Below, one piece after another: positions 25,637-33,182 of a DNA stretch of 64,000 bases. This DNA comes from Micromonospora echinospora (GTDB lineage Bacteria > Actinomycetota > Actinomycetes > Mycobacteriales > Micromonosporaceae): the NCBI RefSeq assembly GCF_014203425.1, contig NZ_JACHJC010000001.1, positions 4,676,001 to 4,740,000 on the forward strand, given 5' to 3'. Under the pieces are notes generated by a model. That model made no database searches, was not told the origin of the DNA, and worked only from the letters and a program-made list of their open reading frames with translations. The stretch's first letter is position 1, and every line of letters starts with the position of its first letter. The position numbers and the translations under genes were made by a program.

Positions 25637-26430
25637 GTCGTCCCGATCCAGCGGTCGCGCATCGCGGCGAGGATGACCACGGAGACGGTGAGCAGCATCA
25701 GGCTGAGCACGATCGCGGCCTGCAGGTCGGTCTCCAGCGCCAGGTAGACCGCCAGCGGCATGGTCTGCGTGCGGCCGGGATAGTTGCCGGCGAACGTGAT
25801 GGTGGCCCCGAACTCGCCGAGCGCGCGCGCCCAGCAGAGCACCGCCCCGGCTGCCACGCCCGGGGCGACGAGCGGCAGCGTGACCCGGGTGAAGGTGGTG
25901 AACCGCCCGGCGCCGAGCGTGGCGGCGGCCTCCTCGTACCGGGGGTCGGCGCCGCGCAGCGCCCCCTCGACGGCGATGACCAGGAACGGCATCGCCACGA
26001 ACGCCTCGGCCAGCACCACCCCGGCGGTGGTGAACGGCAACGTCACCCCGAACGTCTCGTCCAGCCAGGAGCCGATCAGCCCGCGCCGGCCGAAGACCAG
26101 CAGCAGCGCCACGCCGCCGACCACCGGCGGCAGCACCAGCGGCACCGTGACCAGCGCCCGGACCAGCCGCCGGCCGGGGAACTCGACGCGGGCCAGCAGC
26201 CACGCCAGGGGTACGCCGAGCGCCACGCAGAGCAGCGTGGCGATGGTGGCGGTCTCCAGCGACAGCCGCAGCGCGGTGAGCACGCCCGGTTCGGTCAGTC
26301 GCCGGGGCAGTGTGGTCCAGGGCGTCCGGAGCAGCAGGCCGGCCAGCGGCAGGACGAGGAAGGCCAGCCCGAGCCCGGCGGGCACGAGCAGGGCGATCGG
26401 CACCCGTTGCCGGCGTACGGTGCGGCTCAT
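25633..26430 (-). CDS. modB: Molybdate ABC importer, permease
   Basis: 265 residues with five or six membrane segments. The EAA loop reads EGALRGADPRYEEAAATLGAGRFTTFTRVTLPL, and ARALGEFGATITFAGNYPGRTQTMPLAVY is the ModB/CysW signature close to the C-terminus. This forms the membrane channel through which the ModA-bound oxyanion passes. Start and stop both overlap neighbouring mod genes by four bases. Confidence 0.94.
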
Positions 26431-27209
26431 CTGCCCGACGGGGCCTGGAACCCGGCGGCGGTGAGCACGGCGAGCCCGGCGTCGGAGCGGACGAAGTCGA
26501 CGAAGGCGCGGGCGCCGGCCGGGTTGGCGGCGCCGCGCAGCACCACGATCGGGTAGTCGTTCACCGCACGCCCCGACTCGGGGAACTCGACCGCGTCGAG
26601 CCCGGGCGCGGCGCGTACGTCGGTGCGGTAGACGAGCGCGGCGTCGACCTCGCCGAGGCGCAGCTTGGCCAGCGCGCCCTTGACGTCCTGTTCGAGCGTG
26701 GCGGGGGTGAGCCGCACACCTGCGGCGTCCAGCGCGGTGCGCGCGGCGGCGCCGCAGGGCACCTGCTCGGCGCAGAGCGCCACCTTGACGCCGGGGCGGG
26801 CGAGGTCGGCCAGGCCGCCGACCCGGGCCGGGTTGCCAGGGGGCACGGCGACGACGAGCTGGTTGCGGACCAGCACCGTCGGCTCGCCGGCCGCGTCACC
26901 GGCGTCGGTGACCGTCTTCATGGTGGCCGGGGAGGCGGCGGCGAACACGTCGGCGGGCGCGCCCTGGGTGATCTGGGTGGCCAGGCCGGAGCTGCCGCCG
27001 AAGTTGAACGTGACGGTGCGGCCCGGGTGGGCGGCCTCGTAGTCCTTGCCGAGTTTGGTGAACGACTCGGTGAGTGAGGCGGCGGCGAACACTGTCACCG
27101 GGCCGGCGCCGTCGGGCCCGGCCGGTTCGTCCGCGCCGCCGCAGCCGGTCAGGCCGAGCGCCGCCACCAGCGCGGCGGCCAGGGCGGCGCGGATCCACCG
27201 TACGGTCAC
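26427..27209 (-). CDS. modA: Molybdate ABC importer, binding lipoprotein
   Basis: 260 residues from a GTG that overlaps the HTH-Mop gene. The signal peptide ends in a lipobox, LTGC (Cys23). VTVFAAASLTESFTKLGKDYEAAHPG, FGGSSGLATQITQGAPADVFAAAS and the C-terminal FVDFVRSDAG are the ModA pattern, including the Ser residues that bind molybdate or tungstate. It delivers the oxyanion for molybdenum-cofactor enzymes. No such enzyme is encoded in this window. Confidence 0.94.
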   Translation of the reverse strand: MTVRWIRAALAAALVAALGLTGCGGADEPAGPDGAGPVTVFAAASLTESFTKLGKDYEAAHPGRTVTFNFGGSSGLATQITQGAPADVFAAASPATMKTVTDAGDAAGEPTVLVRNQLVVAVPPGNPARVGGLADLARPGVKVALCAEQVPCGAAARTALDAAGVRLTPATLEQDVKGALAKLRLGEVDAALVYRTDVRAAPGLDAVEFPESGRAVNDYPIVVLRGAANPAGARAFVDFVRSDAGLAVLTAAGFQAPSGR

Positions 27210-27604
27210 GGGCCGGTCCTTCCCCTGGGGGTGGCTCGCTCGACCACGACGGTGGTCGACTTGATCACGGCGACGGCGACGGAGCCGACCCGGAGGTCGA
27301 GGTCGTCGACGGCCTCGCGGCTCATCAGCGACACCACCCGGAACGGCCCGGCCTGGATGTCCACCTGGGCCATCACGGTGTCCTTGACCACGGCGGTGAC
27401 GATGCCGCGCAGCCGGTTGCGGGCCGAGGACAGTTCGGGGTGGCCGGGGGCGCGGACGAACGCGGCCAGGTCGGCGCCGTCGAGCACGCGGTGGCCGTGC
27501 TCGTCGCGGGTGGCCGGCAGTTTGCCGGCGTCGATCCAGCGGCGGACCGTGTCCGCGCTGACCCCGAGCAGTTCGGCGGCCTCGCCGATCCGGAACTCCG
27601 TCAC
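27206..27604 (-). CDS. HTH-Mop molybdate-responsive protein
   Basis: 132 residues from a GTG. Residues 1-55 are an excisionase/MerR-like helix-turn-helix (IGEAAELLGVSADTVRRWIDAGKLP); residues 60-125 are a Mop (TOBE) domain (SSARNRLRGIVTAVVKDTVMAQVDI, then GSVAVAVIKSTTVVVERA) that binds molybdate. It is the first gene of the mod operon and overlaps modA by four bases, so it is a good candidate for the local molybdate sensor, playing the role of ModE with a different DNA-binding domain. Confidence 0.88.
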   Translation of the reverse strand: MTEFRIGEAAELLGVSADTVRRWIDAGKLPATRDEHGHRVLDGADLAAFVRAPGHPELSSARNRLRGIVTAVVKDTVMAQVDIQAGPFRVVSLMSREAVDDLDLRVGSVAVAVIKSTTVVVERATPRGRTGP

Positions 27605-27626
27605 CGGCTCACTTTAGCGGTGCGCA

Positions 27627-27660
27627 GGTGCGAGCGGGAAGGGGCGTATCCGCTCGCACC
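27627..27660 (-). terminator. Hairpin between the metal ATPase and the mod operon
   Basis: GGTGCGAGCGG (27627-27637) and CCGCTCGCACC (27650-27660) form an 11-bp perfect stem with a 12-base loop, about 40 bases beyond the ATPase stop. Confidence 0.7.
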
Positions 27661-27698
27661 CGCGAGCCGGCCGGCGGGGCAGGGCCGGGAAATGCGGA

Positions 27699-29867
27699 TC
27701 AGTCGGCCGGCGCGATCCGCACCCGGCGCAGCAGTTGGGCGTTGAGCGCCACCACGATGGTCGAGGCGGACATCAGCACCGCGCCCAGCGCCGGGCTGAG
27801 CGCGATCCCGGCCCAGGCCAGCACACCGGCGGCGAGCGGGATCGCGACCACGTTGTAGCCGGCCGCCCAGGCCAGGTTCTGCCGCATCTTCCGGTACGAG
27901 GCGCGGGACAGCCGGATCACGCCGCCCACGCCACGCGGGTCGGAGCCGGCCAGCACCACCCCGGCGGACTCGATCGCCACGTCGGTGCCCGCGCCGATGG
28001 CCAGCCCGACATCGGCGCGCGCAAGCGCCGGGGCGTCGTTCACGCCGTCGCCGACCATCGCCACTGTGAGCCCTCGATCGCGCAACTCGGCCACCGCCTT
28101 GTCCTTGTCGGCGGGAAGCACCTCGGCGAAGACCTCGTCGACGCCGGGCCGGAACCCGAGGTCGGCGGCGACCGCCTCGGCGACCGGGCGGGCGTCCCCG
28201 GTGATCATCACGATCTTGCGTACGCCGAGGTCGCGCAGCTCCGCCACGGCGGCCCGCGCCTCCGGGCGGACCTGATCCTCCATCGCGAACGCGGCGGCCA
28301 CCTCCGGCGGGCCGCCCTCGGGCAGCCGGACCAGGTGCAGCACAGCGGCGCCCCGGCCCGACCATTCCTCGGCCGCGCGGCGCAGGTCGTCCGGCACCGG
28401 GGCGTCCAGTTCACGCAGCAGAGCCGGGCCGCCGACCGCCCAGTCCACGCCGTCCACGGTGGCCCGCACGCCACGGCCGGCCAGCGCCCGGAAGCCGCGC
28501 GCGACCGGACGCGCCGGGCCGGCCCCGGCCGCAGACGTCGGCCCGGCGTCGGACCCGGTCGCGGACTTCGGCCCGGGAGACGTCGGCCCGGCGTCGGACC
28601 CGGCCGCGGACATCGGCCGCGCGTCGGCGGCGGCGACGAGCGCCCGGGCCAGCGGGTGTTCGCTGTCGGCCTCCACCGCGCCGGCCAGGGCCAGGGCGGT
28701 GTCGGAGTCCAGCCCACCGGTGGCGGCCACGCCGGTCACCGTGTGCCGGCCGGTGGTGAGCGTGCCGGTCTTGTCGAACAGGACGGTGTCGACGGTGCGC
28801 ATCCGCTCCAGCGCGAGCCGGTCCTTGACCAGGATGCCGGCGCGCGCCGACAGCGCTGTGGACAGCGCCACCACCAGCGGGATGGCCAGTCCGAGCGCGT
28901 GCGGGCAGGCGATCACCAGCACGGTGACGGTCCGTACCACGGCCTGGTCGGGGTCGCCGAGCAGCGCCCAGACCGCGAATGTGGCAAGGCCGGCGAACGC
29001 CGCCAGGTAGAACAGCAGCGCGGCGAACCGGTCGGCGAGCACCTGCGCGCGCCCGCCGGAGGCCTGCGCCTGCGCCACGAGCCGCCCGATGCCGGCCAGC
29101 GCGGTGTCCGCGCCTACCGCCTCGACGCGTACCCGGAGGGTGGAGTCGGTGGCCACGGTGCCGGCGACCACCCGGTCCCCGGCGGCGCGGGGCACCGGCC
29201 GCGACTCGCCGGTGATCATCGACTCGTCCAGCTCGGCGGCGCCCTCGACGATCCGCCCGTCCGCCGGCACCCGGCCGCCGGGGCGCACCAGCACCAGGTC
29301 GTCCACCCGCAGGTCGGCGACCGGCACCGGATGTGGCCGCCCGGCGGCGTCGAGGCGTTCGGCGTCGTCGGGCAGCAGCGCCGCGAGTGCGCCGAGCGCG
29401 CCCCGCGCCTGCCCGACCGCCCGCATCTCCTGCCAGTGACCGAGCAGCATGATGGTGACCAGCGCGGCCAGCTCCCACCAGAAGTCCAGGTCGAACAGGC
29501 CGAGACTGGTGGCGGCGGAGGCGAGGTAGGCGACCACTATCGCCATCGAGATCAGCAGCATCATGCCGGGGGTACGTTCGCGCAGCTCCCGCAGCCCGCC
29601 GGTGAGGAACGGCCAGCCGCCGTAGGCGAAAACCACGGTGCCGAGCACCGGCCCGACCCAGCTCACGCCGGGAAAGTCCAGGGAGTAGCCGAACCAGTCC
29701 ATCACCATGTGACTGGTGACGACGATCGGCACGGTGAGCGCCAGGCTCAGCCAGAACCGGCGGCGGAACTGCTCCGGGTCGTGCCCGGCGTGCGCGCCGT
29801 GGCCGCCGCCGTGATCGGTGCCGTGGTCGCCGTGGTGGCCGGTGTCGTGACCGGATCCGTGCTCCAT
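27699..29867 (-). CDS. CPH-type heavy-metal P1B ATPase (CopB-like)
   Basis: 722 residues. The N-terminal 30 residues hold about ten His (HGSGHDTGHHGDHGTDHGGGH) in place of a CxxC metal-binding domain. Actuator TGES (about 217), membrane metal site CPH in VIACPHALGLAIP (about 318), phosphorylation motif DKTGTLTTG (about 361), SEHPLARAL and MVGDGVNDAPA are intact, so it is an active exporter. His-rich CPH pumps usually move copper, possibly Cu(II) or silver. The nucleotide domain contains a 15-residue tandem duplication. A CsoR-like operator lies 10 bases before the ATG. Confidence 0.92.
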   Translation of the reverse strand: MEHGSGHDTGHHGDHGTDHGGGHGAHAGHDPEQFRRRFWLSLALTVPIVVTSHMVMDWFGYSLDFPGVSWVGPVLGTVVFAYGGWPFLTGGLRELRERTPGMMLLISMAIVVAYLASAATSLGLFDLDFWWELAALVTIMLLGHWQEMRAVGQARGALGALAALLPDDAERLDAAGRPHPVPVADLRVDDLVLVRPGGRVPADGRIVEGAAELDESMITGESRPVPRAAGDRVVAGTVATDSTLRVRVEAVGADTALAGIGRLVAQAQASGGRAQVLADRFAALLFYLAAFAGLATFAVWALLGDPDQAVVRTVTVLVIACPHALGLAIPLVVALSTALSARAGILVKDRLALERMRTVDTVLFDKTGTLTTGRHTVTGVAATGGLDSDTALALAGAVEADSEHPLARALVAAADARPMSAAGSDAGPTSPGPKSATGSDAGPTSAAGAGPARPVARGFRALAGRGVRATVDGVDWAVGGPALLRELDAPVPDDLRRAAEEWSGRGAAVLHLVRLPEGGPPEVAAAFAMEDQVRPEARAAVAELRDLGVRKIVMITGDARPVAEAVAADLGFRPGVDEVFAEVLPADKDKAVAELRDRGLTVAMVGDGVNDAPALARADVGLAIGAGTDVAIESAGVVLAGSDPRGVGGVIRLSRASYRKMRQNLAWAAGYNVVAIPLAAGVLAWAGIALSPALGAVLMSASTIVVALNAQLLRRVRIAPAD
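28534..28616. repeat. 45-bp in-frame tandem duplication inside the metal ATPase gene
   Basis: The 38-base blocks 28534-28571 and 28579-28616 differ at only two positions and are offset by 45 bases. They encode two copies of a 15-residue unit containing GSDAGPTS, inserted just after the SEHPLARAL helix of the nucleotide-binding domain. Confidence 0.85.
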
Positions 29868-29877
29868 CGCACCACCA

Positions 29878-29892
29878 TACCCCCTGGGGGTA
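29878..29892. promoter_or_regulatory. CsoR-family operator upstream of the metal ATPase
   Basis: TACCCCC-T-GGGGGTA, a perfect 15-bp palindrome starting 10 bases before the ATPase ATG. G/C-tract palindromes flanked by TA are the operators of CsoR/RcnR-type repressors, which release DNA when copper (or another ligand) binds. Being so close to the start codon, it would block initiation or overlap the promoter. Confidence 0.72.
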
Positions 29893-29941
29893 CCGGCCGG
29901 CATCGGCTCGGCGAAGTGGCGAGGGCGACAGGCGGAGGTCA

Positions 29942-30415
29942 CTACCGGTCGTAGACGGTCACCGGGATGCCGCGCTCGGACAACGCGCGCCGGATCAACG
30001 GCTCGATCCGCTGCCACGAGCCGCCGGCCAGCCCGCAGCCGATGCGCGGCATGTGCACCGACGCGCCCAGCTCCTCGGCCCGGTCGGCCACAGCTGCGAG
30101 GCAGCGCTCCACCGCGTCGTACCGGATCGGCGGCCCGGCGCTGCCCCGGCGCATCCCGCGCTGGCCCACCATGTTGGCCACCCACAGGTCCGGCGCGACC
30201 CGGACCAGCCGGACGGCGCCCAGCCCGAAGTCGTTGCCGGCCCGGTGCCGGTGCCACTCCCGGTAGTCGCGTTCCGGCTCGGGCCACCGCCGCGAGACGG
30301 CGAGGACGAAGCCCTTTCCCCAGCCGCCCAGATCGTTGCAGACGTGCGCGACGATCTTGGGGCCCTTCGCCTGCGGGCTCGTCGCGTCACCGCGCACGAT
30401 CCGGAACTCCGCCAT
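29942..30415 (-). CDS. Macrodomain protein (ADP-ribose-1''-phosphatase-like)
   Basis: 157 residues. FRIVRGDATSP, IVAHVCNDLGGWGKGFVLAVSRRWPEPERDYREW and HMPRIGCGLAGGSWQRIEPLI match the Poa1-like group of single macrodomains that bind ADP-ribose and remove its phosphate or hydrolyse ADP-ribosyl links. An ATG three codons upstream (30424) is equally possible; neither has a clear ribosome site. It lies between the metal ATPase (74 bases away) and DUF1622, with no obvious functional partner. Confidence 0.85.
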   Translation of the reverse strand: MAEFRIVRGDATSPQAKGPKIVAHVCNDLGGWGKGFVLAVSRRWPEPERDYREWHRHRAGNDFGLGAVRLVRVAPDLWVANMVGQRGMRRGSAGPPIRYDAVERCLAAVADRAEELGASVHMPRIGCGLAGGSWQRIEPLIRRALSERGIPVTVYDR

Positions 30416-30445
30416 GCCCGGCATGCTGCCGCAGGGGTACGACGC

Positions 30446-30829
30446 TCAGCGCTGGGGACGGGCGCCCACGCTCGGCCGGTCCGCCGGAGGGCGGCCCTGC
30501 CAGGGCCAACGGCCGTCCAGCTCCACCTCCAGCGAGAAGCTGAGGAAGGTGCGGACCAGCACGATCAGCGCCAGCACGCCGACGCTGGTGAACGTGGGCG
30601 ACACCGCGACGGTCCGGATGATGTCGCCGCCGACCAGGAACTCCAGGCCGAGCAGGATGGCTCGGCCCACCCCCTGCCGGTACGCGCGGTAGTGCGCCAC
30701 CACCTGCCGGGTCCGGGCGCAGCGCACCGCGAACACCGCCGTGGCGACCGCGACGCCGACCGCGATCACCAGCACCCCGGCCAGGTCCAGCAGCGCCCCG
30801 ACGTGCTGGACGATCTCCTTCGTCGGCAC
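30446..30829 (-). CDS. DUF1622 membrane protein
   Basis: 127 residues from a GTG at 30829; longer starts exist but add only basic residues. Three hydrophobic segments (about 15-40, 60-80 and 85-105) with the family signature GLEFLVGGDIIRTV in the second. Function of DUF1622 proteins is unknown. It lies beyond the terminator of the polyketide-tailoring operon. Confidence 0.78.
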   Translation of the reverse strand: MPTKEIVQHVGALLDLAGVLVIAVGVAVATAVFAVRCARTRQVVAHYRAYRQGVGRAILLGLEFLVGGDIIRTVAVSPTFTSVGVLALIVLVRTFLSFSLEVELDGRWPWQGRPPADRPSVGARPQR

Positions 30830-30879
30830 CCGGCACCCCCGCACCAGCCTCGCGTACGGCCGGTGGCGGGGACGGGGTT

Positions 30880-30915
30880 TCCGCGCTCCCGCCACCCGGA
30901 GGGCGGGAGCGCGGA
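30880..30915 (-). terminator. Terminator of the polyketide-tailoring operon
   Basis: TCCGCGCTCCCGCC (30880-30893) and GGCGGGAGCGCGGA (30902-30915) form a perfect 14-bp stem with an 8-base loop, directly after the double-cyclase stop at 30921. Confidence 0.75.
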
Positions 30916-30920
30916 TCGGC

Positions 30921-31586
30921 TCAATCCTGGGCCTGCCAGCGGTAGAAGACGGTGGCCACCGAGTCCTGCGGGCCCTGCCACCGGTCCGGCCGGTACGGCT
31001 CGATGTACGGGCCGAGGTCCTGCATCACCTTGCCGAAGGCGGGCTTGTCGCCGTGCTGGTCCCGGGTGGCCTCGGCCGCCGACGACTCCTGTTCGAGCAG
31101 GTGGACGTAGACGTCGTCGATCGAGTACAGCCAGCGCCCGGTGACCCCGAGGTCGGTCGGGAGCGACCCGGCGTCGGACTCGGTGAAGACCCGCGCCACG
31201 TCCGGCTCGGCGCCGGGCTTGATCCGCCCGACGATGACGGTGAGCGTGGTGTCGGCGGGCGGCTCGCCCTCGGGCGCCCAGTGGTAGAACTCCTTGGCCA
31301 CCGAGTCCGACGGGTTCTTCCAGTAGCGCGGGTACGGGGTGACGTACGGGCCGATCTCCTCGGCGATCTTCTGGAAGGCGGGCAGCCCGCGGGTCTGCCC
31401 GGAGATCCGCGGGTCCTGCTCCCGCTCGATCACGTGGAGGTAGAGGTCGTGGTGCGACAGCAGGTAACGGCCGATGACGCCGAGGTCCTGCGGCCGGGTG
31501 GCCTGGTCGTAGTGGCCGAAGACGTCGCCGACGATCTGGTCGCTGCCGGGGACCATGTGACAGACGATCACGTTGCGGAAGACCAT
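30921..31586 (-). CDS. Tandem TcmI-family polyketide cyclase (two domains)
   Basis: 221 residues in two similar halves (about 1-110 and 112-221). Each half has the TcmI pattern: an early strand pair (VIVCHMVPGSD, VIVGRIKPGAE), then LGVIGRYLLSHHDLYLHVIE or LGVTGRWLYSIDDVYVHLLE, a FGKVMQDLGPYIEPY-type helix and a closing FYHWAPE or FYRWQAQ. TcmI enzymes close later rings of aromatic polyketides. Classic TcmI is a single domain acting as a dimer; here the two subunits appear fused. AAGGAG precedes the ATG. It is the last gene of the tailoring operon. Confidence 0.85.
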   Translation of the reverse strand: MVFRNVIVCHMVPGSDQIVGDVFGHYDQATRPQDLGVIGRYLLSHHDLYLHVIEREQDPRISGQTRGLPAFQKIAEEIGPYVTPYPRYWKNPSDSVAKEFYHWAPEGEPPADTTLTVIVGRIKPGAEPDVARVFTESDAGSLPTDLGVTGRWLYSIDDVYVHLLEQESSAAEATRDQHGDKPAFGKVMQDLGPYIEPYRPDRWQGPQDSVATVFYRWQAQD

Positions 31587-31638
31587 GACTGCTCCTTGAT
31601 GATTGCGACGAGGGCGGCGGCGCGAGGCGGCGGCTCCG

Positions 31639-32865
31639 TCAGGCGGTGAAGGTGACCGGCAGTTCCAGCAGGCCGCGGAACGGTGAGGCGGCCGGGAGCC
31701 GGCGCACCTCGGCGAGCGGCACGCCCAGGCGCAGTCCGGACAGCCGGCGCAGGAGCGCGCCGAGCGCGAGCTCGGCCTCCATCCGGGCCAGCGAGACGCC
31801 CAGGCAGTAGTGGACGCCGTGACCGAACCCGAGGTGCGGGCCCCGGACCCGGCGCAGGTCCAGCCGGTCCGGGTCGGCGAAGTGCGCCGGGTCGTGGTTG
31901 GCCGCGTTTATCGCGACGCCGACGATCGCGCCGCGCGGGATGCGTACGCCCTGGTAGTCGACGTCCTCGGTGGCGATGCGCGGGCTGGCCACCGGCAGCG
32001 GCCCGTCGAACCGGAGCAGCTCCTCGATCGCGGCCGGCAGCAGGCGCGGCGTGGCGCGCAGCAGTTCCATCTGCTCGGGATGGGTGAGCAGCGCCAGCAC
32101 GGCGTTGCCGAGGAAGTCGGCGGTGGTCTGGTGCCCGGCGAACAGCAGCAGGAACGTGGTGGTGACCAGCTCCGCCTCGGACAGCGTCCCGTCCTGGTCG
32201 ACGGCCTTGACGAGCGCGCCGATGATGTCGTCGGCCGGGTCGTCGCGCTTGGCCCGGACCAGGCCGGCCAGGTACTGGTGCAGGCGCAGCTGGGCGTCCT
32301 GCACCGCCGCCCGCTCCTGCTCCGGCGGCCGGCTGGTGGAGCCGGAGGTGCGAATGACCTGGGTCCAGTCCAGCACCTGCCCGTGGTCGGCCGGCGGTAC
32401 GCCGAGCAGCTCGCAGATGACGGTCATCGGCAGCGGGATGGCGAAGTCGTGCATCAGGTCCGCCTCGCCGTGCGGGGCCATCTTGTCGATGAGCTGGTCG
32501 ACGATGGTGGCCACCCGGGGGCGCAGCGCCTCGATCCGCCGGGGCGCGAACGCCTGCGACACGACCCGGCGCAGCCGGGTGTGCTCCGGCGGGTCGGAGT
32601 TGAGCATGTTGCGGTTCAGGCCCTCCGAGTTCGGGCCGAAGATCTTCAGGTAGTGCTGCTCCGGGCCGTACAGGTCCTTGGACAGGCGCGGGTCGGTCAG
32701 CGCGGTGCGGGCGTCGTCGAAGCGGGTGATCAGCCAGGAGTCGAAGCGCGGCGAGCCGACCGGGCAGACCGGCCGGTCCGCGCGCAGCCGCGCCAGCGCG
32801 GGGTACGGGTCGGCCGCGAACGCGTCGGTGTACAGCTCGCTCGCCGGCATCACGTCGTCGCTCAT
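31639..32865 (-). CDS. Cytochrome P450
   Basis: 408 residues. The oxygen-binding helix has LLFAGHQTT (about 240-248), the ExxR motif is EELLRF (about 282), and the haem loop is FGHGVHYCLG (about 350-359) with its axial Cys. This is the usual length for an actinobacterial CYP105/107-like biosynthetic P450, needing separate ferredoxin and reductase, neither of which is nearby. The ATG overlaps the ABM gene stop by four bases. It likely hydroxylates or couples the polyketide made with the other tailoring enzymes. Confidence 0.95.
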   Translation of the reverse strand: MSDDVMPASELYTDAFAADPYPALARLRADRPVCPVGSPRFDSWLITRFDDARTALTDPRLSKDLYGPEQHYLKIFGPNSEGLNRNMLNSDPPEHTRLRRVVSQAFAPRRIEALRPRVATIVDQLIDKMAPHGEADLMHDFAIPLPMTVICELLGVPPADHGQVLDWTQVIRTSGSTSRPPEQERAAVQDAQLRLHQYLAGLVRAKRDDPADDIIGALVKAVDQDGTLSEAELVTTTFLLLFAGHQTTADFLGNAVLALLTHPEQMELLRATPRLLPAAIEELLRFDGPLPVASPRIATEDVDYQGVRIPRGAIVGVAINAANHDPAHFADPDRLDLRRVRGPHLGFGHGVHYCLGVSLARMEAELALGALLRRLSGLRLGVPLAEVRRLPAASPFRGLLELPVTFTA

Positions 32866-33182
32866 CGCCCCTCCCCCGGCCCGCCGGCAACGCTGTGCAG
32901 CACCTGGTAGGTGTGCCGGTCGGCGGACTCACGCAGTTCCCGGATGACGCGCAGCAGGCGGTCGCGATGCGTGCTGCGGCCGAACGCGTCCAGCCGCTCG
33001 CGGTCGGCCCAGTCGCTGATGACCAGGTAGCTGCGCGGGTCGTCGGCGTCGCGGACCAGGTCCTGGTGCAGGCAGCCGTCCAGCGTGCGGATCTCCTCGG
33101 CGGCGCTGAGCCACTCGGCCTCGAAGCGCTCCTCGCAGCCCTCGCGGGTCCGCATCGCCAGCACGGTCCGGACCCGGCTCAC
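32862..33182 (-). CDS. Stand-alone antibiotic-biosynthesis-monooxygenase (ABM) protein
   Basis: 106 residues from a GTG overlapping the upstream stop. VRTVLAMRTREGCEERFEAEWLSAAEEI, the middle GCLHQDLVRDADDPRSYLVISDWADRERLDAF and the end HRDRLLRVIRELRE show the small ferredoxin-like ABM fold, which catalyses cofactor-independent oxidation of anthrones or acts as a cyclase-like helper. The same motif occurs twice in the N-terminal part of the preceding protein, suggesting duplication within the operon. Confidence 0.85.
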   Translation of the reverse strand: MSRVRTVLAMRTREGCEERFEAEWLSAAEEIRTLDGCLHQDLVRDADDPRSYLVISDWADRERLDAFGRSTHRDRLLRVIRELRESADRHTYQVLHSVAGGPGEGR

